In this document: in pieces, positions 11,101 through 23,578 of the stretch
How the letters are laid out: the number at the start of each line of letters is the position of its first letter
Numbering within the stretch: the stretch's first letter is position 1
Source: Boswellia sacra
Taxonomy: Eukaryota > Streptophyta > Magnoliopsida > Sapindales > Burseraceae
Direction of reading: 5' to 3'
Assembly: GCA_013180625.2 (NCBI GenBank)
Contig: SNVD02013723.1
Location: 744,001 to 808,000 of the forward strand
DNA length: 64,000 nucleotides
Translations under genes and position numbers: made by a program
Notes under the pieces: generated by a model
What the model was told of the DNA's origin: nothing
Seen by the model: only the letters and a program-made list of their open reading frames with translations
Database searches by the model: none

Positions 11101-13737
11101 AACGGTCTCAAAATCCATAATATCTGTTTTTACAAGTGAGAAAATCTACAAATTAAACAAGATTACTTATGACAAACCTTGGGAATTTTCTTAAATGCAA
11201 GCAGCTGGAAAGATTGGAAACGATCATAATGAGATTGCAGCACTTCATCATCGGTCAATTGTGTGCCAACATGATCATTGATTTCAAAATTTTCATAAAA
11301 CTGTAGCAAGTCAACCAATTGAGCAAAGAGTTTTCCCTTTTCATGTCTATAAAGAGCACTCAGATGACATTTGGCAACAACGGCTACATCAGCCACAAGA
11401 GGCCTAAGGTACCTGTACCCAAAAAAGAAATAAATAAACAAAACATAAAATATCATGATATAATCAGATAAAACAATAAGTTTTCACTTTTCACAAGCAC
11501 AAGGACAAGCATAAAAAAGCAAATTTGAAATAATATCTGAATATAAACAGGAAACAATTTGTCAATTCAATCTTCTCTTTTGCTCAGGTCATATCAGCAT
11601 AAGGTTTTTAACCCAAAAAAAAAAAAAAAAAAAAAAGAAAGAGGAGGCTGAAAAAGAACTTAAGAATATAGGCAGAACTCGAAAGCAAATCAACCCATCA
11701 AATTCTTATTCCTTACTTCCAAACTAGTTGGGTTAGGGAACATGAATCCTTTCCTTTGGTGATCAGAAATAAGCTCCACAAAGCATATTTGGCTGATTAA
11801 CAAGTAAAAGATAATGATTTAAGGTTGCAATTATACCTTCTTGTAGGCAGTTGGCTGAGTAGATCAATAAGAAATTCCATAAACCTCTCACAGTACAACA
11901 CACTAGCATCATCAATTTGTGCAAAACTATTGGCATCGACAACATCGTCGTCATCACCATTGAATAAATGCTTTTGTGGAAAAACCTTGCAGTCAAGCAC
12001 CTAGGAAACATTTGAAAATGTAAAATATTATTATTAATATCCTGGGGCACAGGCAACTAAAACAATAAACATATAAAACCATGTAATATTTTAGTATAAT
12101 CAGTACCTCAAGAAACTCTTCAATAAGACTTCTCAAGAATTTCACTTCAAGTGATGATGATGGGTCAAAAGGTTCTCCTCGTTTCACAGCTTCCTTAGAT
12201 TCCCTCTTTATCATCCTCCTCCATTTCTTGATCAAATCTGGATTAAGACAAAGTTCCATCTACAGAAACAAAAGCAAATCATGCATCAAAAAGGACTCTC
12301 ATTATTTCCATCTAGCATAAGACAATACTAAGATAGAGCATATCTTACCTGAAAACGACCATACGACAAACTATGCCAGGATTGCAGACTAGCTAATCTC
12401 AGGACAGTCTCACTCACAACTTCATCTTCCAAACTCTGTAAATAAAGTAGTTGGATGAAATAAGAGATCCAAACAAGAACTCATAATAACCCAATGTTGT
12501 CAACCATTTCATTACCTTTTCCTATCTATTTTCTTACAGAAAAATTAACAACTGTTATCTCCCTGACACAAGAGACTTTTATACCTAAACTCAACCAAAG
12601 TTAGAGTGCAACAATCTAACAAGTAGGAGTGAACATTTCTAACAGCAGAATATATCCACTAAAAGTATATTTAGGATGCCAGGATACCTGGAAAGCATTG
12701 ATCATAAAGACTAGATAATTCGTCTTCTCTGCTATAGTTAAGTCTCTTCCCTGCAACCACAATTTAGATAAAAGAAATTCAACAAACGTGAATAAACTCC
12801 TTAAAGTTCGATGCATAAAGTATACATAGAAGAGCAAGCAGATGGATGTTGTTGAGAAAAAGAAACACGCTACATAAATGGTAGTGCAACTTCAGATGCC
12901 AAGACAGCTGCACCTTACCATATTTCACCTTACACTCGTTACTTAGTTTGGTTAGGCTTTTCTGAGAAATCTATTCACAATTGCCAACTTATTTTCTATA
13001 CTTTTAATTCTCTCCTCAGACAAAGGAAATTTCAAAACTTCTGAACACCGTCCACAACACTTCATTCCATTTTTATCAGTCCAAAGAAAGCATAAATTTC
13101 ATTAATCCCATTTTTTAAGGGGGTTTCACAAACCTCCTTGAGCTGAAGAACCCTCTCGAGGAATCCTCTGAACACGTCCTTTCGATCATAAAAGCACATC
13201 CAAGCTGCCACATTCTCTCGAAACTGCAAATTTCTCAAAAATGAAATTCATGAAAACTACGTTACAATCACCTTCAACTTTACACTCAAAGTAAAAAAAT
13301 TCACAAGAAAATCATTAACTAACATTATTCATTACCTTCTCATTAATCATAAGTATCATGGACATTACATGCTCAAACGACGCCGTCTCCGCGTCAAAAT
13401 TCGGCCAGAGATAATTCTCCAAGTACTGACTAACCTCCAAAATCATCACTCTATGCAACGGCACAGTCTTCCGCCCTTCCTTCACCGTCAACTCCGTCGC
13501 ATAAATCTCCTTCACCAGCTCCGCATCGAATGGCTTCTTGGTTTTAAGCCAATTCTCCGACGCGATTTTCGTCAACCTATCGCGCTGAATTTCCGAGAGC
13601 GTTATAGAACTTGGCAGCGTCGAACCCACCTTCGACTCCACCGGTTTGTCGCCAAGTTGGTTCGGCAACTCGACCGGATACTCGGCAACTCGGTGCCGCT
13701 TAAAATCGTAGGCACCCGTACCATATACCTTCGTCAT
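5111..13737 (-). CDS. AQR: AQUARIUS / intron-binding protein 160 RNA helicase
   Basis: Spliceosomal SF1 helicase that binds introns in the nucleus; the Arabidopsis orthologue is EMB2765. I read 14 coding exons: 13737-13336, 13223-13134, 12750-12688, 12435-12349, 12259-12107, 12000-11837, 11412-11178, 11040-10930, 10466-9408, 9298-9035, 8368-8183, 7563-6409, 6004-5666 and 5422-5111. They sum to 4620 nt (1539 aa), close to the 1.5-kDa-residue scale of plant and animal AQR. The start [16 protein letters not shown] matches the family N-terminus; upstream in-frame sequence lacks an ATG. Walker A GPPGTGKT is at 893-900, the DExx-type box MEESAQ at 1128-1133, then GDHHQLPPV, motif V ([11 protein letters not shown]) and motif VI ([12 protein letters not shown]). 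The last exon encodes an acidic, Asn/Gly-rich tail. All helicase motifs are intact. Introns carry simple repeats only (CTT-rich near 7680-7705, poly-A near 11610). The promoter is partly duplicated at 33985-34710. Confidence 0.93.
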
Positions 13738-13763
13738 CGTTAAATTATTGTAAAACAAAAGAA

Positions 13764-14334
13764 AAAAATTATACCTGAGGTTTTATATGAAAATTTTGAA
13801 TAGTTAGGGTTTTAGTTCGGTCTATGAGAAGAACCAGTGAAGAACACTGGAAATGGAGTGTTTTTGTCTGTTAAGTGCTCGTTTTCAGTTAATGCAAGCT
13901 GCACCGTATTTTGTATTGGACCGGGTTAATTTACCGCCTTACATTATGATGGGCTAATTGGACCGGGTTCAAACCCGTTTCTATTTGGGCCCACCGAAAA
14001 TTTAATTAGGGTTGTTCTTTCCCATAGAGCTAAACAAATAACATTTTTTTATATTTTTCTTATTTATAAATTCATCTTTAATTAAATTAACTCATAAATT
14101 AATCATACGAAAATTAATAATTTAGTCTTTTATTTTATGTAAAAATATTCATGCTAACTTGCTTTAAGCCCTAAATAAGTCATCTTGAATGAAGAACAAC
14201 TAAAGATTCCTCGTCATTACAACTGTGTATATAAGGTGCCACTGCCACATTGTCCTCCTCAAATTAAGTGGCAAACCCCTCCTTACCCTCAAATTGCTAG
14301 CGCTTCTCATAAAATTAAGCTACATAAAACTCTT
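13764..14334 (-). promoter_or_regulatory. AQR promoter and 5' leader (left copy of a distant inverted duplication)
   Basis: Lies directly upstream of the AQR start. It contains a telo-box (AAACCCTAA on the minus strand, about 13804-13812) and site II-like TGGGCY motifs at about 13950 and 13986, a pairing known from plant housekeeping promoters. The whole segment recurs in inverted orientation at 33985-34710. Motifs are seen directly; promoter activity is inferred. Confidence 0.6.
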
Positions 14335-16351
14335 GTGGACTTATTTGCATGAGAATAAAACTATATTACATGTAAAATATTAGAAAATGTTTAGATTTTT
14401 TTTTTTAATCAATCTTAGTTGACAAATATAAGTCATATTTTTTCAATTTGATTTAAAAACAATTAATTGATAGTAAGAATACCTTAATTAAAGATTAAAA
14501 AAAAGAGAAATTACAAAATAAAAGAAAATGAAAATCCAATAGTCAAATTCATATCTTTATTTTTCAAAAAGATAGAAAAAAAAAAGAGTACAAGAAAAGA
14601 GTTGTGTATTAATGGAGTGTTTAAAATAAAGATATTTTAAAGCAAGAATACAAGTAGAATTATAAAAGCAAATAATTTTATATGTATAATTAGATAAAGA
14701 TGTTATTGAAAATAAATTTTAAATAGGATACAATTAGAAATCAAACCTTGTTAACTCATTAATGGAAGGCCACTAAGTGATTTCACTGAGGGCCTTTGAA
14801 TTCATTACACCTCGGTTTAAAATTTATCTCATTAAAAAAATTATAAATTTAGAAAAGCTTTTCAAAATGTTCTCAATTTAAACGTGTATTATAAAAACGA
14901 TTGTGTCATTGATAATTTATATGTTATAACCCTCTATTGAGTGTTCGATATTATGAGACACTTTTCAGACATTTTTGGATCATGTTTAATACGTTGTTTG
15001 GACATTATTAAATGTCAGTTAAAATCATAGGATGCACATTTCTTAAAACATGTTTATTTGTTATTTATTAAAGCAATCGCTAATTTGAGGGTTTTTTTTT
15101 TAATTTTCCCTCTCTTTTATACATATGGACACATATATTATTGTCATTTTATTTACTGGACATCATTAAAGGGCTAATTGATTTTCCATATGAAGTTTGA
15201 ATTTTAGTTAATCTCGGACTTCATACCTTTTTCTGTTAATTGTTTTTAGGATTGAACACTTTTTCTTAGATAAAAACATTTGAATAAGAAAAGCCATATT
15301 TTTTAGTTTTTATTTGAATGAAAAAAGACCTGAATGGGTGCCTTTTTTTTCTTTTAAAATATATTGAAATTTTTATTTAGTTTCTATTTTGTTAAATCTT
15401 TAAATGATTTTTTCTTATCTTTGAACCCTTGAGGAATCGCAACACATACCAACGACATTCGTTGCTGACCTCTTCTCCTTGTCCCAACACATAATAACTA
15501 AAAAAGAAATTAATATTATATGTGAGACACATTAATTAACAATTTAATTTTTGTTGCACTATAGTATTTTAATTTGATTTTGTTATATTGATTATTTATA
15601 AATGTTTATATAACATATACAATGTACAATATATATAATACTAAATAAGAATATATATATCAAATTAATAGCTTTCAAATATTTTTAGTATTAAAAACAG
15701 TCAACTGAAAACTTATTATTAGAGCTTAAAAAATAAAAAACAATTATATCATTCCAACATTTGTTTTTAATCCTATTTATATTTCAGTTAAATTTATTTC
15801 TATTAAGATTTTAGATAAAAAATTTATTTTAAATATATAATTATTTTTATCTAACATTAATCTTAATTATTTATTTACAAAAATTATATAATAATAATAT
15901 AACAAATAGCAACACTATCAAATTTAAATTTAAAATCCTAAAGTTAAAAAAATATATTTTTCATCATTATTTTTATTGAAATATTAAAAATTATTTAATA
16001 TTTTAATAAAAAATTTAAATTCATTTCATTCTACTTAAACCTTGAATCAAAACTAAATTATTTTATAGTGAAAAATTAAATTTCTAAAAATTATATATTC
16101 CAGTCCCATGCCATTCAGCAACAAACAACTCCTGTTTCTAATAGTGACTAGTGAGTGCCCCAATCACCATTCACTTGTGCAGCTCTTCTGCGGGCGTGGT
16201 GTCCTTCTCGTGCACGTGCAGTCACATGGCCAGTTAAAGCCCTCTTGGGTTGTTACAATTCAAGCAAATGGAAGCAAGCTAATTTAAAGAGCAACTGTTT
16301 GTCACCTCCAAGCTCAAGCAAGCAAAGCAACTGCAACCAAGCTCTTCGGTC
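14335..16351. other. AT-rich intergenic region before ABA2-like gene
   Basis: Very AT-rich, especially 15500-16090, with no credible coding frame. The last 200 bases before 16352 are less AT-rich and probably include the promoter and 5' leader of the SDR gene. No transposon ends were recognised. Confidence 0.4.
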
Positions 16352-18881
16352 ATGTCAACAGCCAACACCACCTCCACTGATTCATCCCTTTCTGCCCAAC
16401 GGTATAACCCTTCTCCTCTTAATCATCATGCTTAGTCTGCATTCTTCCGTTTTGGTTCATATGCACTTTGGTTTGCTTCCTCATCCCATGTATGCATCCT
16501 TGTTTTATGTTTTTGGTGGGTCTATTTGTACATCTATAGTCAAAGATCAAAGTTTGTTTGTTACATAGTTCAGGTTAGTTCATTCATTTTATGCTTGATT
16601 CTGGGAGTCAATGGTTTGGTGGAGATTTCTGGTTAAAGTTGCTGATGGGTTTGGTGGTTAGTAAGAAGTAACCTCTCCATTTTTTTTTAAGCAATACCGG
16701 TTTTATATTAATTTTGTTGTTTTGAACTCTGTTTGCCCTATCATGCCCAGAGAGTACTGGAAGAGATACTTTTCTTCTTCTTCTTCTTCTTCCAATCATG
16801 TAATTCATAGCAGGATATTTCTTTACATTTGTTTTTATTATCTCAAAGTTTTCCAATAATTAGTCCACTTTATCTATGAATTACTAGTTGTTTTGTCCGG
16901 TTTCCAGCTTATAATCGGGTTTTGACTTTTTTTGAGTAATTTTTTGCTTCGCTGTTGTGGAAATTTGAACTTAAATTGAGTTGGGAACTTCGCTGATTCT
17001 ATGTTGTAAAGGTTTACTTCAACTGATGGCTGAAGCTAAGGTTATAATTTTGTTGAATTTTACAGTATAGTTCTGTTTGTGCTGTTTCAACCGGTTATTT
17101 GAAAACTCTCTTGAGAAAGGATAAGAAAGTTCAGGCCCTTGTTTGTAGTTGGTGCAAGGCTTCAGAGTTGCACACAATTCGTGCTGTCTTTATCTTAGAT
17201 AACCAACGAGAACACGCCAGGTTCTCATTGCTTTTGCGTAGAGGATAAGCTGATATTGACAAGAACAAGACCCAAGAAATATATATGGTAGGCCTAGTTT
17301 GTTGTATCTCATCACGGTAAGCGAGGAAATGATGAATGAGCCAATGTTACAATATCAACTCAATTACAAATGGTGACGTAATGGATTGAGGAATACATGG
17401 TTGAACAAGGTAGAATAAGAAATTGAAAAGAGCGCAAATCCTTCAAGAAGAAATAAATATAAAATAGAGAAAGCCTATTTAGGAAGATGAGAATTGATTA
17501 GCAAGTGTCGATTTCATGTTTAAAACTGGAGTAGGACATTCCAGCCATTTGTTCAGCTCTTTCATATTCCTTTCTTTTCAGATCCTGTTTAAATCTGTTA
17601 GCGGAACTGGTGAAATATATTTCATTTTAGCAAAAAATAATTTTGGTCCTGTCCAGTAGGTCAATTAAGCCAGTCTTGGTTTAATTTGGGGAATCTGGGT
17701 GGAGGTTAAACCTTTGGGCGGTTGGGTTCCTGTCTTTTGTGGTTTTGCTATAGGCAAATTTGATGATGACATAATTCCTCTCTAATGAAATAGTGGGTTG
17801 CTTTTTGTTGTGTAATTGCAACAACAGTATGATGTTTACGTTGTCTGGTACAAAGTTATAGGGGTTTCAGATCGTGTGATACATATTGCACCCTTCTAAG
17901 TGGCGTAGAAACTAAAAAATTAATTATAGCGCAAGTTGTCAATAGAAGCTGTCTTCAGGGCAATGGGCATCTGCTAAAATTCTAAGCCTCCTAAACAGTC
18001 TCAGAGTCAATTTTTTCTTACCTCAAGTCTTGATGTTATTAACTATATATATCAACAATCTGAAGCATTATTTTGTTCCCAGTTTAGTTGGGAAGGTAGC
18101 ATTGGTCACAGGTGGAGCAACAGGGATTGGGGAGAGCATTGTTCGAGCGTTCCACAAGCATGGTGCCAAAGTTTGCATTGTAGATGTGCAGGACAATCTT
18201 GGTCAGCAGGTCTGCGACTCCCTTGGAGGTGACCCAAACACTTGTTTCCTTCATTGCGATGTCACAAAAGAGGATGATGTTAGCTCTGCTGTTGACTTCA
18301 CTGTTCAAAAATTTGGCACACTCGATATCATGGTCAACAATGCAGGGATATCAGGCTCACCCTGTCATGACATACGCAATGCTGACTTATCAGAGTTTGA
18401 GAAGGTATTTGACATAAATGTAAAGGGAGTTTTCCTTGGAATGAAACATGCAGCTCGGATCATGATTCCACAAACTAAGGGCACCATCATTTCTATCTGC
18501 AGTGTTTCAAGTGCCATTGGAGGTCTTGGCCCTCATGCATATACAGGATCCAAGCATGCTGTTCTGGGGCTCAACAAGAATGTTGCAGCTGAGCTGGGAA
18601 AATACGGGATACGTGTGAACTGTGTTTCTCCTTATGCAGTTTTAACAGGCTTGGCTTTGGCTCACTTGCATGAGGATGAGAGGACAGAGGATGCCATGGC
18701 AGGTTTCCGTTCTTTCGTTGCTAGAAATGCTAACCTGCAAGGAGTAGAGTTGATGACTACTGATGTGGCTAATGCTGTGCTCTTCCTGGCAAGTGAAGAA
18801 GCTAGGTATATAAGTGGAACTAATCTCATGGTTGATGGGGGCTTCACATCTGTGAATCATTCACTTAGGGTCTTTAGATGA
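16352..18881 (+). CDS. ABA2: Xanthoxin dehydrogenase, short-chain dehydrogenase (ABA2-like)
   Basis: NAD-dependent SDR converting xanthoxin to abscisic aldehyde in cytosolic abscisic acid synthesis. Exon 1 is 16352-16401 (MSTANTTSTDSSLSAQ, ending CAACG before GTATAA) and exon 2 is 18083-18881 after TTCCCAG. They join in frame to 849 nt (282 aa), near the usual 285. The cofactor motif TGGATGIG is at 26-33, NNAG follows, and the catalytic Ser157, Tyr170 and Lys174 (YTGSK) are all present. The C-terminal half with SPYAVLTGLALAHL and the ending VNHSLRVFR closely follow Arabidopsis ABA2 as I know it, so this is the ABA2 subfamily rather than a generic SDR110C. The 1.68-kb intron shows no gene. The tiny first exon is easily missed; an in-frame reading from 18030 lies in the intron and should not be used as the start. 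Confidence 0.88.
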
Positions 18882-20198
18882 TAAAAAAATTCTATTCACC
18901 TGGGCATTTTCAGGAAGTTTGCTCATTGCTGCCTGCCTTCTCCTTTCTTGGTATCCTAGTGGTAATTTAGTAAGGGCTGGACTTGGTCGGCTATGATTGA
19001 AAATTGTAGTCCTTGCCAATAAACAAGTTAATAAAGATTGTAACAGAATTTGGATAGCCACTGTTGGATCAATGCTATGTTTGAGGATTTACGTTTGACT
19101 ACATGCTTCTTGTTAATTAGCACTGCGTTCAGGCAATGTAATGTAGGCCTTGTTCTAATCTCTGCAGGATTGTTGAACAAAATAGTTCAACATATGTTAA
19201 CCCTAAACGGCATATTACAAATTTATCACTATTGTTTAATTCAAACAGTTTGTTGGAATTCAATTTGCAAGGTCGAGATGAAAAATTTTTACAGGACACA
19301 AATGAGGTTTGGGTTAAGTTTATGAAAGTTAGAAGTTTCAAAAACTAATATTTAAACCTCAATATTTATAATTTTATGAAAAAAAATTTGGGAAAAAAAT
19401 GCTTAGTTGGTAAGAATTTTGAGTTTTAATAAAAGAATAATTGATATCTACGGCTTAAATCTACAAGCAAATCTTACAACTTGAGTTGACGGAATTTTAT
19501 TGGATAAATAGTTATTATCTAATTATATCATACGATATAACCTCCTTTATTTATTTTTTTTTTTTTTACCCATTCATAAAATTTTATCAACTTAAATAGT
19601 AAAGAGTTGCTTGAAAAACTTAGTTGTAGATCACGTAGAATTACTTTGAATGAAATGTAATATTTTTTAATGGTAAATATAAATGCCAGAGTTTGAGTTG
19701 ATCAATCAAACCAATTCGGAAACTAATATCTTACTAAATATTTGTCGAGAAACAGCAGACTTCTACATAAACAATGACCACTCAGCTCAGGGATTCGTCC
19801 CTGATTTCTTACGAGAAGGATCCATTGACAAGTCAGGATTGTGTTTTAGTACAGTAGGAAGCATTTTATTGCTTCATACCCGTTGGATTGATCCGACGGT
19901 CCAAAAATCATGTTAGTTGCGGCCCTCAGCCAAGCTATCTAGTGACACTAAATGGCGATCTAATGATAATAGGATGGGCCGACAATATCTTTATTAAGAA
20001 ACTAAGGGTAATTTTGGTACTAAATTTGGTTGGCAACAAAATTTTAGGATTTGGTTGACACAAAGAGTCACCTCATTTAACTATTTTTTCATTTCACCCA
20101 TCTTTTTATATCGATATTTAAATCGGATGGTACGTGAAATATTTCGGAAACGTTCGTTTCATGGCCACTCACTTCAGAATCATCTTAGCCGGAGGACC
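18882..20198. other. Intergenic region between ABA2-like and TPR-like genes
   Basis: Begins with the probable ABA2-like 3' UTR. The rest is AT-rich, with a poly-T tract near 19555-19567. A TATA-like stretch near 20105-20110 precedes the next gene. Short frames at 19050-19325 and 19683-19916 resemble no family I know. Confidence 0.4.
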
Positions 20199-23100
20199 AT
20201 GAGTTCTCTGCAACCAGTGCCATCATGGCTCTCATCTTTCAACACCATCAAGACCGTCTCCTCCACCAAACAAAAGCACGCTTCATTCAAACTCTCTTTC
20301 TCCATAAACCCATCATCCAACAACGCCGAACAACCGTCACCAGACTCACCAGAGGAAACCACACTTGACCCTGTAAAGCTCGCTTTTGAAAAAGCTAAGG
20401 CCTACAAGAAGGCGCTACAACCGGTCCCAGATCCCAAGATTGAAGCAAATCCAGGTAAAGATTCTTCTTTGATTGATAATGGTGATGGGGAAGTGCCTGC
20501 TGCTGTTAAGGCTGCAGTGGTGAAAGCAAAAGAGTACAAGGAGAACAAAGGAACTGTTGAGATTGGAACAAGTTCAGGTATCTTAATTATAAATGTAGGC
20601 AGTTGAAATGAGGAATATTTTAATATGTTACATATTAAAATTTCGTTGATTAATGAAAAGTTAGATTTTTTTTCTTGCGTACTAATTTTTGAAGACTATG
20701 TCGAACCTATCGAAGAAAACTGTGTAATTAATTAATAAATTATTTCTTTCATAAAACGTTATACAGTACTATAAATGTGTCTTGAACAAAAAGTACCCTT
20801 TTTTGTAATGCATTGTTGGCCGAAACGTTTTATTGATTTTTAGGCTTGAAGGAAGAAGGTAGAGGCAATGTGCGCAAGGAGATTGCGAAGAAAAGAGATA
20901 ACAAGAAGGAAGAACTGAGGGTCTCCAGTATCGACTTTATGGGTCTGAATTTTGCTGATAAGAAGGAGGGCAGAGGACTGCCGGCTGGATTGGTTCCAGC
21001 GTCTGACCCCTTTCCAGAAAGTGACATTCCTGAGGTGGAGATCATTGTTGGAGACTCCAGCAAGTTTGGGGAGGCAACAGTGTCCAAGCCTGAGCCAGCC
21101 CAAGAGGATAATTCTGATTTTTATAAGCCTAAGGTTTCTACTTGGGGACTTTTTCCCAGACCTGGCAATATTTCCAAGACGGTATTTGCTTCATGGACTT
21201 CTGAATTTACTTGGATATGAACAGTTATGTGTACGTGCTTGAATTTTGTTGTTTATTGTAATTGTAAGTAAAATGCACTTGTGATATTCTACCAGAGAAG
21301 CTTGAGATGAACTTTTGCATGATTATTACCACCTTCTAATACGTAATGTTCAACAAGGTGTTAGGTTCAATCTTTATTCATCAGGTTATGAAGTACTTCA
21401 AAGTTGTTTCACTTTAAGGCAGTGAAGAATCAGATACACTTAATTGAATGAGTATAAATTTTTGATTTCTATGGTTGTGGAATACTGATGACAGCGTTTT
21501 GATTCGCTGCAAATTTTAGGGAATTTTTCTTGCAAAAAGCCTTATTTGACACAGGTCTCTCTCTTTCTTTTTTTTTTTTTTTTTTTTGAAGTTTGGTGGT
21601 GGAAGAACAATTCGTCCTGGAGATGTTATTGAAACAGCAGAAGATAGAGCTACTAAAGATGAGCGCACTAGACAACTTCTTGCTGCCTACAAGAAAAAGG
21701 TTGGCTTAAATGTTGATCCAAAGCTAAAATCTGAGTGTGAGAAGGTACTCTTCAAACTAAATTGTACTTTAAACATTTTTCTAGAAAAAAGACAAAAAAT
21801 CGGGTTGTCTATAATTTTTACTAGTTATTAATTATCGAATGACAATGTCCATGCTAATTACAGAACAAAAGTGTTTATGTAAGGAATATCAGGCGACTCT
21901 ATAATGACACTCTACTTCGCTGTTATCATGTCTGTTTAGTATAATGCTGTTCAGTTTTTGTTTTTCAATAAGAAAAGACATAATCTTGATTCCTCCTTTT
22001 GAGTTTATGGAAATGATCAATATGGGTGTTTATATACCATTTATGGGTGTACAATAGGAAAAACTAGACTTCCAGTATATGCTGTGGAGTGTGCAGCTTT
22101 CGCAAGGTGGCTTGTGCATCAATCAGGAATGATAACTGTGCTCCTATCAGACTTTTGCATTCCTTTGCATTATGCTGATCTATAAGAAATATATGAATAA
22201 CTTTTTCTCTTATCTAGGCTTTGAAGGATGGTGACTACTTGATGGATTCTGGGAACCTCAAGGAAGCCTTGCCGTATTACGAAAAGGTTATGAATAAAAT
22301 GGTATTCAAGGTAAGTTTAGCGAATTGTTAAACTTTGACAATTTCATTTCTACCCTCCCTCTCTCCCTCCCTGTCTCTTTCTGTCTGTCTTTCGTTTCTG
22401 TGCACAAGAATGTAATGTGAAAAAAAGGGGCAATGGAATATTGTCTAACATGTCTGATGTTTAGAGAGTTCATTACACACCTACAAATATATATTCATAT
22501 CCTTGTTCCACTATTTCTCTCTTTAGTATCAAATGTAGTTAATTTTGTATCTTTTGATCCTAGAATTCATTTTATTGCATAAAATACTTTGTTTTTGCAG
22601 AGTGAACTTCATGGTTTAGCTGCTTTGCAGTGGTCTATTTGTCAGGATTCTCTTCGTAGGTATATTTATATTATTGTTAATTATTAAACCCTAATGAGGA
22701 GTTTTTGCTTCCCATGGAAAAACAAGTTATTTGTGCATATATGATCTAAAATATTGCTGAGTTGTTGTGTGGTGCCTCAGTCTGTTGAGTGTTAAAGCAT
22801 TTCTTTGCCTTATGAGCTAGGCAGTTATTATTCAGTTGCAATGCTTGCAGGCCAAATGAGGCTCGGGTTATGTATGAGAAGCTTCAATCTCACCCAAACG
22901 CTCAAGTGAGCAAGAGAGCCCAACAATTTTTATTCAGCTTTCAGGTATCCATAGTGCTGCAGTGACCATTTAGATCTTGTATTTGTGGGAATAAACTCAA
23001 CTGCTGAAAGGGTTATAAGCACCTAACACGTATTCCGGTGCTTGACTTGGATATTTCTAAACAAATGAAATTGTGAACTGTGTGCTTGTGCTTGAAAATG

Positions 23101-23578
23101 ATTTGAGTTGTATTTCTCGCTCAAGTCTGCTCCTCACAGTAGCAAAAAATGCCAGAATAGAAGTGCTACTTTACTTTTAAGTTATTCTAAGGTCAAAAAT
23201 AAAGCAGGGACATTATTCTTTGGTCACTGACTTATCGGAAGTTTGTTGTTTTCTTTAGCTATTTTTATTATAAAATTAGACTCATAATCCTAATTTTTAT
23301 TCTACTTCTTGCATTTTTATATACTTCCCTCAACAAATCACTTTAAAATTTGGCAGGCCATGGAAATGATGAAGGTCACAAACTTAAATCTTACACCTAA
23401 GAGCACAGGGTACCAGAACTATTTTGAGGCTTTTGTCGAAGATAAAAGCAACTACCTTCTCGAAGAGGCTGGAATCGAAGAAGGTGCACTGAGTCAAGCT
23501 CTCCCGTACATGATTTTTCTTGTTTCTCCCATTTTTATAGTACTATTTATTGCTGTGCAAAAAGGGAGTATAAGTTAG
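20199..23578 (+). CDS. Plastid-type TPR-like protein of unknown function, C-terminal membrane segment
   Basis: Seven exons: 20199-20577, 20844-21181, 21592-21744, 22218-22310, 22601-22659, 22851-22944 and 23357-23578, summing to 1338 nt (445 aa) in frame. The N-terminus is Ser/Thr-rich with few acids, consistent with a chloroplast transit peptide. The middle is charged and low-complexity. From the block FGGGRTIRPGDVIETAEDRA onward the sequence is well ordered, with helical pairs resembling a TPR (LKDGDYLMDSGNLKEALPYY and NEARVMYEKLQSHP). The last 30 residues contain one hydrophobic span (MIFLVSPIFIVLFIAV). I recognise it as a conserved plant protein but cannot name its function; an organelle assembly role is a guess from the TPR and membrane tail. 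The start at 20199 is preferred over an in-frame ATG at 20127 because a TATA-like element lies only about 20 bases before the latter. Confidence 0.75.

Noticed and set aside
13369..13743. Plus-strand frame of 124 codons
   Set aside because: It lies antisense to AQR exon 1, whose protein matches the family; the plus-strand product is Arg/Leu-rich with no known domain.
16155..16568. 137-codon frame over the ABA2 first exon
   Set aside because: Wrong frame relative to the ABA2 start and runs through the GT donor at 16402; no recognisable domain.
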